Positions 1-12,170 of a stretch of DNA of 64,000 nt are shown here, in pieces. Each line of letters starts with the position of its first letter. Within the stretch, counting starts at the first letter, position 1. Both the position numbers and the translations under genes were made by a program. Origin of the DNA: Glandiceps talaboti (Eukaryota; Hemichordata; Enteropneusta; Spengelidae); the NCBI RefSeq assembly GCF_964340395.1, contig NC_135557.1, positions 21,355,225 to 21,419,224 of the forward strand. Direction: 5' to 3'. The notes beneath the pieces are model-generated. The model did not search any database. It had not been told where the DNA came from and saw only the letters and a program-made list of their open reading frames with translations.

Positions 1-744
1 TGTTCCTTCACCAAATCAATTCATAATATCACTTTCAATTGGATTTTATCTCTGCAAGTTCAATACATGTATCCATCATCAGTATGGTATTACGCCTTCA
101 ATTCACAATAACGTTGTTATTTCAACCAAATTTCATAAATACATCATGTGTAAGCTCCATCGGTACAAATGTGATGTGTTTCACAACAACTGCTATCAAT
201 GTGGATTTCATCTTTGCATTAGATCCATCATCAGTACACACATAAATGCAGTATCAGTGCCATGTACTTATCAATTATAATGTCTGACAGTTTTTGCCAG
301 ATTACAGCTGGATGACATGAATCTATACATGGAACGGGAATCCTGGATGGATTTCATTGAATGGGATTCCCAGATCATGGAATTCATTTTATCTCTAGTT
401 TACATTCTCTAAGTTTTGAATTCACTGCTTTTCTCAGAATGAATCAATTGTACATTAATTTGAAAAAAATCACTTGGGGTCTATCTAACATTTTTAGTCA
501 AATAAGTCAACTTACAATGTACACCCAACTGATAATTCATGATTTTACAGTCCATGATAAATTTTTCATATTCAGAGGGTTTTGAATGTTTTATAAGTTG
601 AAATATTATACCTAAAAGGGGATGGATTTAAGCTAACATGATACTTCTCTGTTTTGTCATGACTCAATTTCAGAATTAGTTTCAGAAGGAAAAAGTATAA
701 GCTGACATTTTGGAAACAAAACACTAAGGCAAACAAAATATACT

Positions 745-820
745 TGTTTGTTTCCGATAACACGGCCTCAGAAAATAGAGTAGCTCGGTCAGGATTTTAT
801 TTTATTTTATCTTTACCTTT
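745..820 (+). repeat. Dispersed repeat, copy 1 of an inverted pair
   Basis: The segment TTTCCGATAACACGGCCTCAGAAAATAG and following TCAGGATTTTATTTTATTTTA... matches the complement of 55925-56000 over about 70 bp. Similarity could not be followed further. Confidence 0.4.
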
Positions 821-1639
821 TTAATTGGTTTTACTTTTGGAAATTATTATTTCAATCCAAAAACAAAGAAATGTCGTTCAGAATACCCCCTCTGTGATAT
901 TTTGATGAAATATGTACAGACATCACTGCCCAATGGCGAAAGCAAATAGAAATACAAGGAGGTCAAGAAAACAAACTTGGAGAATATTTTTAACTTTTTG
1001 TTTTAAATGTTTTAAAAATATGTAGGGTCAACTTAAACGAGAGTCGGTTGGGTTATCAGAAACACACATTAATTTTGCCTAATTTAGAGAGAAAGAGTCT
1101 ACTACAGATAATATGTATCAACTTACTGAAAATAAAGCAATATTGCACAAAACAAAAACACTGCAACTACATGTATATTACCTCACTATTAGCCAATGTA
1201 TTGTTCTAAAAAGAATACCACTAACAATGAGAGGAAATATGTAATATTTAATTTTCAGTGATGAACATACATCAACCAATCAAAAATATTGGATAAAAAC
1301 AAATATACATGCATTGTATTATTTTTTTTAATTTTAAAATCAAATAAAAAATTTAGTGAAAAATTTCAGTTTTTTAAAGTTTTTCTTGACTAATGATAGG
1401 TGACAATCTTTTAGTATTTAAAAAAATATTGAAAGTAATATAATAATGGTAATATTTTTAAATGATCAAAAACGGTTGCTTTCAGAGAGTATTGAATTGG
1501 ATTACTATTAATGATAATTATATGTTAACAATTGTATAAATCAATAAATGCATGAGTCATAACTATTATGTAATTATTATTACATAATCTGAATATAATG
1601 AATAAACATGTCATGATATATAGTAATGATTTCCTATCT

Positions 1640-2045
1640 CATCAATTTATTGCTACTTTGTTTCAAGTTGCAACATATGTGTAACATTTTTTTTATTTTT
1701 AGTATCACTTTGTATCAATTTATAGCTTTGTGTTGTGCAGTTAGTTGCAACATATTTGTAATATTTTGTATTTTTAGTATCACTTTGTATCAACTTTGTG
1801 TTGCATAGTGTGATTTAGTTGTAACATTTTTGTATTTTTGTATCACTTTATAACTTTGTTTTGAAGTGTGAATTAGTTGTTACATATTTTATTTGTAACA
1901 TGTTGTATTTTTAGTATTACTTTGTACCAACTTATAGCTTTGTGTTGCAGTATGACTTCTAGGAACAATTACACATTTGCAACATTTTGTATTTTTAGTA
2001 TCACTTTGTATCAATTTATAGCTGTGTCTTGAAGTGTGATTTACA
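1640..2045. repeat. Tandem array, unit about 75 bp, five copies
   Basis: TTTGTATTTTTAGTATCACT, TTGTATCAATTTATAGCTTT and GTGTTGCAGTGTGATTTAGT recur in order five times with truncations. ORFs in the array are spurious. Confidence 0.7.
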
Positions 2046-2230
2046 TTACAATGCAGTTGTCTAATACTAGTTTTTGATATTGTGTTATCTGATCATACAA
2101 TCTGACAATAAAGATAACAGCCTTGACATTGAGAAAATAATTTTCATGACTAATCAATGCCCACTTAATCTGCATTATTTAATTGCTATTCACAAACACA
2201 TAAAAGTACACACATGTGAAGAACACTTAG

Positions 2231-2565
2231 ATATTATTCCCTGATATTTTTCTTTGTTCAGCCAAGGAAAATACGAGTGACCTTTAGGGGTTTTTGTCAC
2301 TACAAGTTGCTAGAGGAGTAGTGACAAAACCCCTTAGGTCAAGAGTATTTTCCAGCTGAATGAAGAAAATATTGCAGAATAACATAATTATACCAGCACC
2401 AGTAATATCAATATTGGGGAAAGTAATGACAATTTTGACTATATTGACTCATATTTTGAACACAGTTGAACCAGTGATATATAGATACATGTTGTGCCAA
2501 AGAACGACCAGGGTATAAATTCCGTATTTTTCTGTTCAACTTGGCTTGTGCATGGTATAATTCAT
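2231..2565 (+). repeat. Dispersed repeat family Q, copy 1
   Basis: This segment matches 42517-42898 along its length, sharing TTCAGC, GAGTATTTTCCAGCTGAATG, TTGACTCATATTTTGA and GGCTTGTGCATG in order. Its first 150 bp form a hairpin: GAAAATACGAGTGACC and GGGGTTTTTGTCAC pair with GTGACAAAACCCC and GGTCAAGAGTATTTTC. The hairpin suggests a transposon end. No ORF is present. Confidence 0.6.
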
Positions 2566-2659
2566 GTTAAGTGAACTTTGCTACAAAACTTATTTCACTT
2601 CTTTTTGCTACAAAAATCAAAAACATGAAAATATGTGCTGGCTAAAATGCTTTCTTGTA

Positions 2660-2930
2660 TATACACAGTGCCCCAGCCTTTGACATTAGTCTTTAGGAAC
2701 TACATGTATATAGTATTTTTACTTTTAATTGATAGTGTCTGGAATTTTTGGCTTCTTTCTTCAGTATAACCTTTGTTTTTGACTCGTTCATGTTACCTAG
2801 GCTGTCTCCTGTGTGTTTTTGTCATATTTCACTTCGTCTTTTGTATGTGATTTATATGTTGTTGTTTTTTATGAGCACGTTCTCAAAGTAAATAAATAAA
2901 TAATATAAATAAATAAATAGTATAATATAA
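2660..2930 (+). mobile_element. Possible LINE 3' end
   Basis: The sequence ends in GAGCACGTTCTCAAAGTAAA followed by repeated TAAA units, the style of 3' termini seen in L2/CR1-type LINEs. No coding relic precedes it, so this is only a weak call. Confidence 0.25.
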
Positions 2931-3070
2931 ATAAGTTGAAAACCAAAAAATATTTTCTAGTTGTGAAAACATCTACAAATATACATGTACAACTTACTTG
3001 TTGTAATGCAGGGGATGGCTAGTAGCAATGACATACACGCAAACATTTTGTAGATTTCTATATTAATAGT

Positions 3071-3253
3071 AATGACAATTTCTACTCACTGAGTCAACAA
3101 TTTCTTGGAAGCAAATCTCAAATTTTCGTCGTCAGGGATGTACTACAATGGGCTATTGTCACATGACACCCCTGATGATGCTGACATGATGTCAGCGATA
3201 ATTTGGGATTCGCTGCCATGAAAATTTTGACTCTGTGAGTAGAAATTCTCATT
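3071..3253. mobile_element. Foldback MITE, single copy
   Basis: The left arm AATTTCTACTCACTGAGTCA and the right arm TGACTCTGTGAGTAGAAATT are complementary. The pairing continues inward (AGCAAATCTCAAATTTTCG with the complement of CGATAATTTGGGATTCGCT; TCGTCAGGGATGT with the complement of ACACCCCTGATGA) for about 75-80 bp per arm. No ORF is present. A flanking TATTAA-like match is too short to call a duplication. Confidence 0.55.
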
Positions 3254-4809
3254 CCTAAGTATTAACCCAGAGTCCTTGAACATTCATTCTTCCATATTCA
3301 TGTTTTGTTTTTTTTCAGTGCTGTTTGGCAAAATAACCTATTAAAGTGACATTTTGTGAAATAATCAATGTTACCATGGTATTTTTGTATCAAAGAAACT
3401 CCACCTAAAATCAAGCCCTTACAAAAACACACCATTCTACACAACATACGTGAATCACATATATATTTATAGAGTTGTTTACCCATAAATCTATATTCTG
3501 TGAAAAAAATGTAAAATTTCACATTTTTCAAAGAAAAAAAAATTCTACATATAATCAATACATGTTATTAGTATTTTGAGACTAAAAAAAGTATAAAAAT
3601 TTAAGAAAATTTTCCAAAATGAAAAATTCTACAATATAATCCACAAATATAATTTCAATAGTTTTTATCTCAATTAATCTGAATAATATTCTATAATCAA
3701 TCATGAAAAAATATATAATTTAATTTTTTTTAACAGAAAAAGAATAAATTACCATTTTGCGACTGTTCAACTATATTAATTCTGAAACCATAGAGATCAT
3801 AACAGAAAAAAATATAATTATTTCCTTATTTTGTTTTGTCAAAGTAGTACCACGACTTTAAATGCAAAGTTTGGATTGTCTATTTCCTTGATTTTTTTTG
3901 GTAGAAGCCATACGAAGCATTTAGATGCAAAACATTGAAATGGTTTCACCCTCACCTTGTATAGCTGTAGGTCTTGCATTCTATTAAACCCAAATAAATT
4001 CACTTTGATTGGTTAACTGCCTGAATGCACAGATATTGGAATATTGGAAGCCTGGATAACAGTGTGTATCAGGTTGATCACAGTTATCACCTCACTCACG
4101 TCATTATTTCAGATCAATTAACGAGGCTACATGGCTGTAGCAGTTTGGATCAATTAACACAGCTACACTGTCTATCTATCTATCTATTTTACAAACACGC
4201 ATACATGTACTCTCTCTCTCTTTCTCTCTCTCACACACACATACTGGACAATCTAAAGACAGCCTGCAGCAATGTCAGGCACTGAAGTGTAAACAGCAAT
4301 ACAACAGATGTAATCTTCATCAATTTGCTGTACTCCTCACTCGCCAAGAATTTAGGTCAGCTGACTTGGTTTTATGTTGAGTCTCTACTTTGGTTACATT
4401 CTCAGATTTTAGACCACACACCAGTATGTTGTACTAACATGAATGTATCATAACATATATGATGTGAACATATGTATGCACATTACATGAACATAATTTA
4501 CATTAATACAGGTAACATAATCTACAGGCCAATTATATTTTCAAATTTTTACCAGACACCAGTATCTTCAAATCTATGTACACCAGGAAGTTATACCATG
4601 AACAATTTCATAACAGATATAACATGAACAAGACAAACATTATGCACGTACATGTAACATGAACAGAAGGACATTCAGATTCTTAATTTAGTTACATTCT
4701 CAGATTTCGACTATAAACACACTGGTACCTGTACATGTACATTGTACAATGTATGTTGTACACTACCCCGAAAATATCCTAACAGACATACATGTAACAT
4801 TAACATTTT

Positions 4810-4923
4810 AATCGTCGTAAACCATGGCTTCTTTTATGGCACCGTCCAAAACAGGTACTTAGTAGGTACATTTGTATTTCACAGTGTCGTGAAAGAAATA
4901 ACAGCTCTGGTTTGCGAGAATGG
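4810..4923 (+). mobile_element. hAT-type MITE, family H, copy 1
   Basis: A short element has terminal inverted repeats of the type CAT(C/T)NTCGCAAACCA at the left and TGGTTTGCGAGAATG at the right. It is flanked by the perfect direct repeat AACATTTT (4802-4809 and 4924-4931). An 8-bp target duplication is diagnostic of hAT transposition. The element is too short to encode a transposase, so it is a non-autonomous derivative. It sits inside the degenerate repeats of 4.39-5.34 kb. Confidence 0.75.
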
Positions 4924-5167
4924 AACATTTTACCATGAACACACATGTACATGTGTTGTATGTATTGTACACAACATGAACATTCAGGTAGTTTATAGTA
5001 AACTGAGTAAGAACATCATGCACATAACATGAAGTACTAGGCCAAGTCTGATTTCATTATCAGATGGAGATCACATACTGGTACAAAACTTAAATTAAAT
5101 GTAAGTTGTACATAACACAAGCACAAACAACATGGATGTTAGGAATATTATACATTTACAAAATGTA

Positions 5168-5265
5168 GCTAGCCTGGATTCCATGGAAATGAGGGTTTTG
5201 AATTCACTAATTCCCCATCAGAAATCAATATTAAAAATCCCCATTCACCTAGATTCTAGGCTAGC
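5168..5265. mobile_element. Short foldback MITE of about 98 bp
   Basis: The inverted ends are GCTAGCCTGGATTCCATGG at the left and CCTAGATTCTAGGCTAGC at the right. Imperfect complementarity continues inward (GAGGGTTTTGAA with the complement of TTAAAAATCCCC). It has no second copy in the window and no certain target duplication, so it is supported only by its symmetry. Confidence 0.4.
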
Positions 5266-5339
5266 ATATCCATGTCACATGATGAACATACACATGAACA
5301 TAATTGATAGAGGGAATACAAGGAACATACTGTAACACA

Positions 5340-8235
5340 TCATTTTTTTTTTTACGTTACGTCTTCAGATGAAGACATTTTCTAATCAATTATTAATAAC
5401 CTACAAGTAATCATTCCATCCTGTTTTCCAACATTTTACACACAGTTTCATCAAATTACACAATTTCAATTTGTCAGTCTTTTAGCCAAATTTTCAACCA
5501 CATTTTTTAATCTTGCAAAATCATTCAGTTGTCATATTAAATGTATATACTACAAAAACGATATAAAAAGGAATTTATCTGACAAATTTATTTTGGATTC
5601 ATTTGACAATATTACATCATATTATAACACCCTATGTATGTATATATTATATAATGTGGTGTGATTCATCTACAAATTAAATTTCAAATTTCTTGTGCAC
5701 TGTATATTTATATATTGACACGACACATCAAATGCATGTATCAATTAATTAGTAATGGTCTCTGACTTTAGAAGGTTTATGTATATTTGGCATCACAATA
5801 TGTTAATTTTGTTATAAAACCATGACAAAATGTAAGAATAGAATAAAATGATTTTATGTAACAAACAAGTACAAATATAGATATAAAAATGTGGGCAGGT
5901 TTAGTATCTACGAATACGTCATTGGAGAATTCATTAAATTTACAAAAACAGCTGATTTGAGACACAGAAAAACAATGTAGGTAATATAACAATGGGGAAA
6001 TATGAAATGTCAAACTTGCATAATTTTGAAGATTTTATTTTTAAAATTTGCATACAATATAGGTTTTTTTTATTTAGGAATTAATCTACATATCGACTGA
6101 TTTCTGACAGAAATAAATAATCTAAGAAAAAGAGAAAATATGAAAATGTCACAATTGAACAGATTTGAAGATCTGATCCAAACCCTGTGGTATAAAGTAC
6201 ATCAATTATTTAAGTCTTGAGAAGTAGCATCTTTCAACACACTGTATCTTATCTCATAGTGTCATTGTGTGCGACTAGATAACGTGATCAGCCACGGCTA
6301 CTAGACTTGCCTTATGTTTGACCTTTGACCTGCCGGATCACCAGCAACACACTTGGGTGAAAGGGAATCTGTACTGCTGTAAGATTTTCATAGGTATCAG
6401 TTGAATTAGAAATCTCAACTATTCAGAGTAGACAGACAGATGTGTCACACACAAAAAACATCATTTTGGACTTGTTTAATGAAAATATGTAATGACCTCT
6501 TCTTACAACTAAAATCTGAAAGGACTGCCCTGTGTTTTAAAGAGACGGATTATGTTTGAGAAATTTGAGTTTGCTCCATTGCTGGTTTATTTGTAGGTTG
6601 TATATTAAGGTCAGTCGTAATCCATTGTCAAATATAAAGTGTAACAAGACACCCTATAACATGGCAGACATTAGACAGTGTCCAAGTCATTTCTATGTCT
6701 CTCTCTACAATATTTCACTGTCTTCAACAGTATCATTCTTAGCTATTCTAGACATCTCTCAGAATGAACCGACTGACAGATTGGGTTGTATATTTACTGT
6801 CACTACATTAGGAACAATACGAAGAATGTACAAATACCGTGCACTGAATGTTTAGCAGGAGTGTGATTCCCAACTCATTAAGCAAGTATTTCAGTGATAC
6901 AAAGACACCAATTTACACATATACATGTTAAAAAATCTGTATTAGTGAAAAATTGGCACACAAAAGACATAACCCCTTTTCTGTTCATTGAATCAAGCCG
7001 AGACTTTTGTTTCAATTCATTGCATTTCATACACAGATCAATTCCACAGATTTGTAATTCCATTATGACAAAAAGAACCCGGCAGCTGTTATTTCACTCC
7101 ACATTATACAGACAAATTTCAGCGAAATAAAACTGAATTTTTTTTGTCATCATAATTCTGAGTTGAAATGAAATATATCTGTAGACTTGTTATTGTATAC
7201 AGTGGCTATAGTCTAGTTACTCTAATCACCACATACACTGTGAGTTCGTATCTTATTACGAAAGCCATGTTATGGGAAATTAGCAAGCCATGGTTCACTG
7301 CTGTACTTATGTTGTACATATAGTTTTACATTACAGTATTGCAGTGTCACCCTTTGTTCATTTTGGACTACAAAATACACAGCCTGTCCCCCACATTGAC
7401 AGAGTAACAATCACCAAAAACTGCTGTACATTCATTCCACAGTTTCTATGACTTGGTTGGCATGAAAAACAAGTTAGAACAAAAAATACTCACTAAACAA
7501 CAGTTACATGTACACAACAAAAATAATTTTACTTAATTATGTTTTACCATGACATTAGTTACAAATTATCTACAATGTAACAATTTTGTGTTCTCTTTGA
7601 AACTAATTATAATTTTTTGCAACATTTTAGTTACAAAGTAACACAGGATGTTATTGTCTTGTTGATTTCCTTTCATTCAATCAAATCAGTAAACCAGCAC
7701 TGACCAATCACACTACTTGTAATATTGTAGTTATTTAATATCAAGGCGAAAAATATAAATTTAGCTACAGAGTAACAGTTCTCAGCAGGGGACCAATAAA
7801 GCAAGTATGTGGTGAATAAAACTGTTGACAAACACCTCTACATGATTTCATCATGATTGACTGCACTACTATGATTGACACACTGTACCAGTTGGGGGTA
7901 ATTTTCATCTGAGCAGTCACTCTACCAGAACACTGGTATTAAACACATTTCATTCACAGCTATTAAGTTATGTTGTTGGCTGAGATCAGATACGTCCTTC
8001 ACACAGACAAGGAGAAAAACCTTGTCTGCTCTTTGTCAGTCAGAAGATAGCAAGTGTGAAGCAGTCCATATGTATAACAATACACTAGTTTAGTAGCAAT
8101 GAACGGTACTCACTATGTATGTATGTACATGTATGTATGTACAGTGTGTATGTATGCTGTATGGGTTATACATGCAGGCTCTTTATCATCACACACGCAC
8201 ACACTCATCGTACATCACAAAATAAAAACACTTAC
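5340..8235. other. No gene recognised; probable intron
   Basis: The sequence is AT-rich and non-repetitive apart from the DR1 motif at 6319. If the minus-strand signal-peptide exon is real, this lies in the intron after it. I saw no convincing downstream exon. Confidence 0.5.
6319..6331 (-). promoter_or_regulatory. DR1 nuclear-receptor-type motif
   Basis: The minus strand reads AGGTCAAAGGTCA, two perfect AGGTCA half-sites with one A between, the preferred form for HNF4 and RXR heterodimers. It lies about 1.9 kb downstream of the signal-peptide exon, in its putative intron. Function is untested. Confidence 0.35.
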
Positions 8236-8348
8236 CTTGGCACACGGTTGGCAAGACCCCTAGACACACCACCAGAAAGGCAAGGTAGTAGATCTTTGTG
8301 GTTAGTTCCATGGCATTCTGTGATTTTTCATCGACTTCACCGTCTACC
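8236..8348 (-). CDS. Signal-peptide exon of an unidentified secreted or membrane protein (partial gene)
   Basis: On the minus strand a pyrimidine-rich tract ending CTATCTTTTACCCAG (acceptor AG at 8350-8349) precedes the exon, and CCAAG|GTAAG (donor GT at 8235-8234) follows it. The chosen ATG (8311-8309) has a strong context, GCCATGG. It opens 25 codons: MELTTKIYY, then a hydrophobic core LAFLVVCLGVL, then PTVCQ. The first base of the next codon (Gly with this donor) follows, so the intron is phase 1. One Lys, an aliphatic core and small polar residues before the exon end are typical of a cleavable signal peptide, and phase-1 introns after signal-peptide exons are common in extracellular proteins. 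Two upstream ATGs lie in the 37-nt leader; their short ORF overlaps the main start and stops at TAA just after it. The frame is open upstream into the intron, so a longer alternative start is possible. No downstream exon was recognised, so the family is unknown. Confidence 0.6.
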
Positions 8349-8998
8349 CTGGGTAAAAGATAGCATACACCAAACACAACAGTTAGTTTACACTGAGCTT
8401 AGCATATGCTGACTGGACCCTACCATTCACACTATAGGGGGGACAGACCACAACACGGCAGGCATATTTGGATTTAGACAGATTACAAGATATAATTAAT
8501 GCAGTGATGATAATCAACGTTCACTATTGACAATGACCTGTTATTGTGTATAGGGGCTGGCTTTGTGTTTGTGTGGGGGAGGTAGAATTTGTTATTGTAA
8601 AGGTTTTTTTAGACTGACTTTGTATGGGGGTAGACTGAATAGATTAGAAAACAGTATAGCACCATTGACTTACAGCACAATACACTGATTACAGAGTGAT
8701 TCATTGAAAAGCATAGGTGTGTTATTTAGTACACATGTTGCAAGACATCACGACTACGCACTGCTATGCCGTCTACAAGACTATACATTAACATGTACAC
8801 AGAAAACAAAGTTTCTTACAAATCAATTTAGAATGTGTAATTACCACCTGATGGTGTCTTTCAAATTATTTCTATATCTTAAAAGTTGTGTACTTAGTAT
8901 GTATACTACAACCACAGACAATAGAAAGACAATTCCAATCTTTTGTCTTAGAAGTCATTTACATTCTTTGAACAGTTGTAGTTTTAATCACTTCCCTC

Positions 8999-9240
<242 letters not shown>

Positions 9241-9449
9241 CTATGTATCAATCTCTAAAACTTTTTGTCTTTTTTTTTCTAATTAATATTATATGTACTT
9301 TCTAAAATTGCACTTTAATCATTTTTGTACAAGTTTTCTATAATACATTCTATGCATTAACCATGACATTTTATTTTAATGACCATTTTGTTCTAGCTAT
9401 TATGCTAGTATTGACATTTTTAATCATACCACCACCAATATATTACATA

Positions 9450-9560
9450 AACATTGTTGAAATACCAATAATTAGACATAGTAAATGTTAGTTGGTGGTC
9501 GATATTATCGCCAAGTAGTACAGCAACAGATTAAAATCGTGATCGCATCGAAGACACTAG
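9450..9560. repeat. Dispersed repeat family C, copy 1 (most decayed)
   Basis: It shares AATACCAATAATTA, AAGTAGTACAG and GATTAAAATCGTGAT with the copies near 22.2, 38.3 and 51.2 kb. Similarity is weaker than among the other three. It ends about 170 bp before MITE M copy 1. Confidence 0.35.
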
Positions 9561-9729
9561 TTTTTAGGTTCCAAAAATAGATTTACTAGGATTTACTGTA
9601 CACATTATGTATATAGCTATACAAATAGATTTAGTCACAGCTGAATCAATCATAGACAGTGTAGAAGACTGTCAATGATTCAATACTATTCACTGTGAAT
9701 GATATTACAGAGTATTATATCTAACAAAA

Positions 9730-9984
9730 CAATAGGGAACTTGCAAACCTGCCATGTTGAATGTTGCATCATGGGAAATATGATGATAAATACTAATCAA
9801 TTAGTATTATACACAATATTTTTACATTGTTTGTAATCACAAATAATCAATTCATAGTCACCTTGATCATTTGTGGGAGGTTTATTTTTTCAATAGCTCC
9901 AGATTAGGTATTACGATAACTACAGATAATCCCATAGTCCTTTGCATCTGAGCATGCTCAGTCTGGATTGCAAGTTCCTTATTG
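9730..9984 (+). mobile_element. 252-bp MITE, family M, copy 1
   Basis: Terminal inverted repeats are AATAGGGAACTTGCAAACC at the left and GGATTGCAAGTTCCTTATT at the right. The interior is non-coding and contains the near-palindrome TGAGCATGCTCAG near the right end. A second copy at 22.56 kb is about 90% identical over its full length, with the similarity ending at the inverted repeats, which defines the boundaries. No convincing target duplication was found outside the repeats; the TA inside the termini could be a Tc1/mariner-type duplication. Superfamily is unassigned. Confidence 0.75.
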
Positions 9985-10107
9985 CATAAAATGGTGTTGT
10001 ACAGCCAATGGAGGATGGGACATTAAATATTGTACATGTGTAAAAGTTCAACTGATTCAAATTCTAAAGTTGTCTGAAGAGAAAAAACAACTTTGTTTAA
10101 TCATGTA

Positions 10108-10490
10108 AGACCTAAAAAAAAATTGTTCGTTTTCGTTTACACCACCCCACTTAGTTGTCACTGTCGACTGTTAACTTTCTTTTTATGTATTTGAGAAAAA
10201 ATAAAATAAAATCGCGAAAATTGTGAAGTCTCACAAGAAATAATGGATGCGGAAACTGAAATCAACTTAAAAAGACTATAAATCTGTTCTGCCAATCTGT
10301 AATGTCTGTACATTGGATGGGAAGAAACCAATAACACAAACACCACAAAAAAACAAAACAACGGAAAACATTAACTACTTGAACTAGACACTCACATAAA
10401 AAAAAAAAAAATAAAATAAAAATCTACCTATTCTAAAATGAGCATAATTGGAACCACATTATTTTAGGCCTAATATGGCACAGTACATGT
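10108..10490. repeat. Dispersed repeat family D, copy 1
   Basis: It is co-linear with 35243-35640. Shared blocks include GTGAAGTCTCACAAGAAA, CCAATCTGTAATGTCTGTAC, CTTGAACTAGACACTCACA followed by poly-A, CTATTCTAAAATG and TTTTAGGCCT. The internal A-rich run and lack of an ORF fit a retroposon-like unit, but ends are not sharply defined. Confidence 0.55.
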
Positions 10491-10762
10491 GGTAATATCA
10501 TTTATATCAATTAAGCTAAAAATGGCAGACTTCATAATACTTTCACATTTGATGATGATAATAAAGATACCGACAAAGTGTTCCTGCTATGGCTTATTTG
10601 CTTGCTGCTTGTGCAAGGTCTCCGTCTCCTCTGACACTCAAATTTCATTCTTTGTGCAACCTTATATCCAAGCATCAAGAATGAAACAGAAAATATATAC
10701 AAATAAAGTATAATTAATGATTAAATAAAGGCTGCCATAGAGTTTTATTTCTCTCTTTTCAG

Positions 10763-10775
10763 CATCCAAGAGCAG
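10763..10775 (+). other. Candidate 13-bp microexon or alternative acceptor pair
   Basis: A textbook pyrimidine tract, TTTATTTCTCTCTTTTCAG, ends at 10762. It is followed by CATCCAAGAGCAG and a possible donor GTAAAAAG at 10776. A second tract, GATTTTCTTTTCAG, ends at 10826, before sequence open in at least one frame (RLRPEGGDTPLPD). Two good acceptors 64 bp apart are unusual in this window. The sequence after the second runs into a poly-C tract and its reading frame resembles nothing I know. Either or both may be intronic look-alikes. Confidence 0.15.
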
Positions 10776-12152
10776 GTAAAAAGTGTTAGCTTCATATTGC
10801 AAAGAAATATATGATTTTCTTTTCAGACTTCGGCCAGAAGGTGGGGATACACCCCTTCCAGACAACTCCCCCCCCCCCCACAGCCAAGCAAATGTGGTCA
10901 CCATGTCATCCTTTCCCATTTTTTCCCTTCTTCTTATAAAGTTGCTCAGTCTAAAAAAAACTTATAGGGAACACTGCCAACAAATAAAACAGGATAGTAG
11001 GGTTTATGAAGTTAGCAGATTAGAAGTATGCAGTTGAAATGACCACCAACGCAGTCAATTTATGGTCCAGTGGACAACTAATCAAGCTAAAGGACAGTTG
11101 GACGGTTAGCCGTCTAAACCATAATACATTAATCATTGCAGGTCATGTGACTACCTCTATAAAATTGACTTAACATACTTTTATGTGTGTTGGTATCCTG
11201 TGTAGTGGTGTCTGTATCCACTCCGTGTACAACTTTAGTTACAAAATACAACATCTTATACACCATGCATTTTTTTATATGTTTTACAGCAATAGATCTA
11301 TCTTAGCTGAAATATGCAAAATCTTTTTCCATGGAAATAAATCTTTCTAACTTACTAAATACAAGTTGTCATATTTCTATATTCAGCCCATTTTGAAAAC
11401 ATCAACAACAGTTACACCATAGATTGCTCCTAGATCTATGGTTGCTCTTAAAATTTAATACAGCAAGTCAACTGGATGATTTATTGACAGGAATTGCTTA
11501 ATTTCGCCAAATAAAAGTGAGACTCTGACATGTCTTGTATTTTTACCTGCAACTTTTACTTCTGTTCACACTAATTATATCTTGCAAACATATTACCTTG
11601 ACAACAGGATTGCCAACATCACCAATCTTTGCAGAACATGTATCACTTTTCCAGACTTTGGAATGGATCAGTCAGACATAGACATAAACAAACATATAGT
11701 TGTCTACAACTTCTAATGTGTTTATAAATTTGAAATGAGGTGTAAATAGTGTTTATTATTAGAGTGTTGATACTTATTACAAAGTCATGTGATACAACAC
11801 TACTCAATAAATCAACTAATTGCCTTCTAGTTAGTATTGGGGGGGGGGGGGGTCTTTTTGTTCTAGTCTACACTACCAGGTGCGATTACTTAGTCAAAAG
11901 TTTCAGTTTTGCTTTATACAAGAAACAAACATGTTACAGTAACAAACATGTAAAAACATGAATACTTGCAGAACAAAAAGAAATTGAACGATCCCATCAG
12001 TGTACTCCTTATTAGAATAACACTTATGTGGTGACCTGGGACTGAAACATACCCCTTTAAATCAATATATATCACTACTTTTGTAAAAATAAAATTATTA
12101 CCAGCAACTTTTCATTTACTATTTGTGTCGATAATTGTGTGTGTATGTGGTA

Positions 12153-12170
12153 GGGAGGGGAGGGGGAGGG
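12153..12170 (+). other. G-quadruplex-forming motif
   Basis: GGGAGGGGAGGGGGAGGG has four G runs with single-base loops, a strong pattern for an intramolecular quadruplex. Confidence 0.6.

Larger units (their letters stand above)
4385..5340. repeat. Degenerate long-unit tandem repeat
   Basis: TTACATTCTCAGATTT (4397, 4692) and TTTCATTATCAGATGG (5051) begin units of roughly 250-300 bp that also share CACACTGGTAC-like and GTACATAACATGAAC-like words. The second unit is lengthened by MITE H copy 1, and the third contains the foldback at 5168. Confidence 0.4.

Noticed and set aside
1201-1260. 24-bp microexon-like interval on the minus strand (CTTTTTAG to GTAATA)
   Set aside because: Weak donor and trivial length; such patterns are expected by chance in AT-rich DNA.
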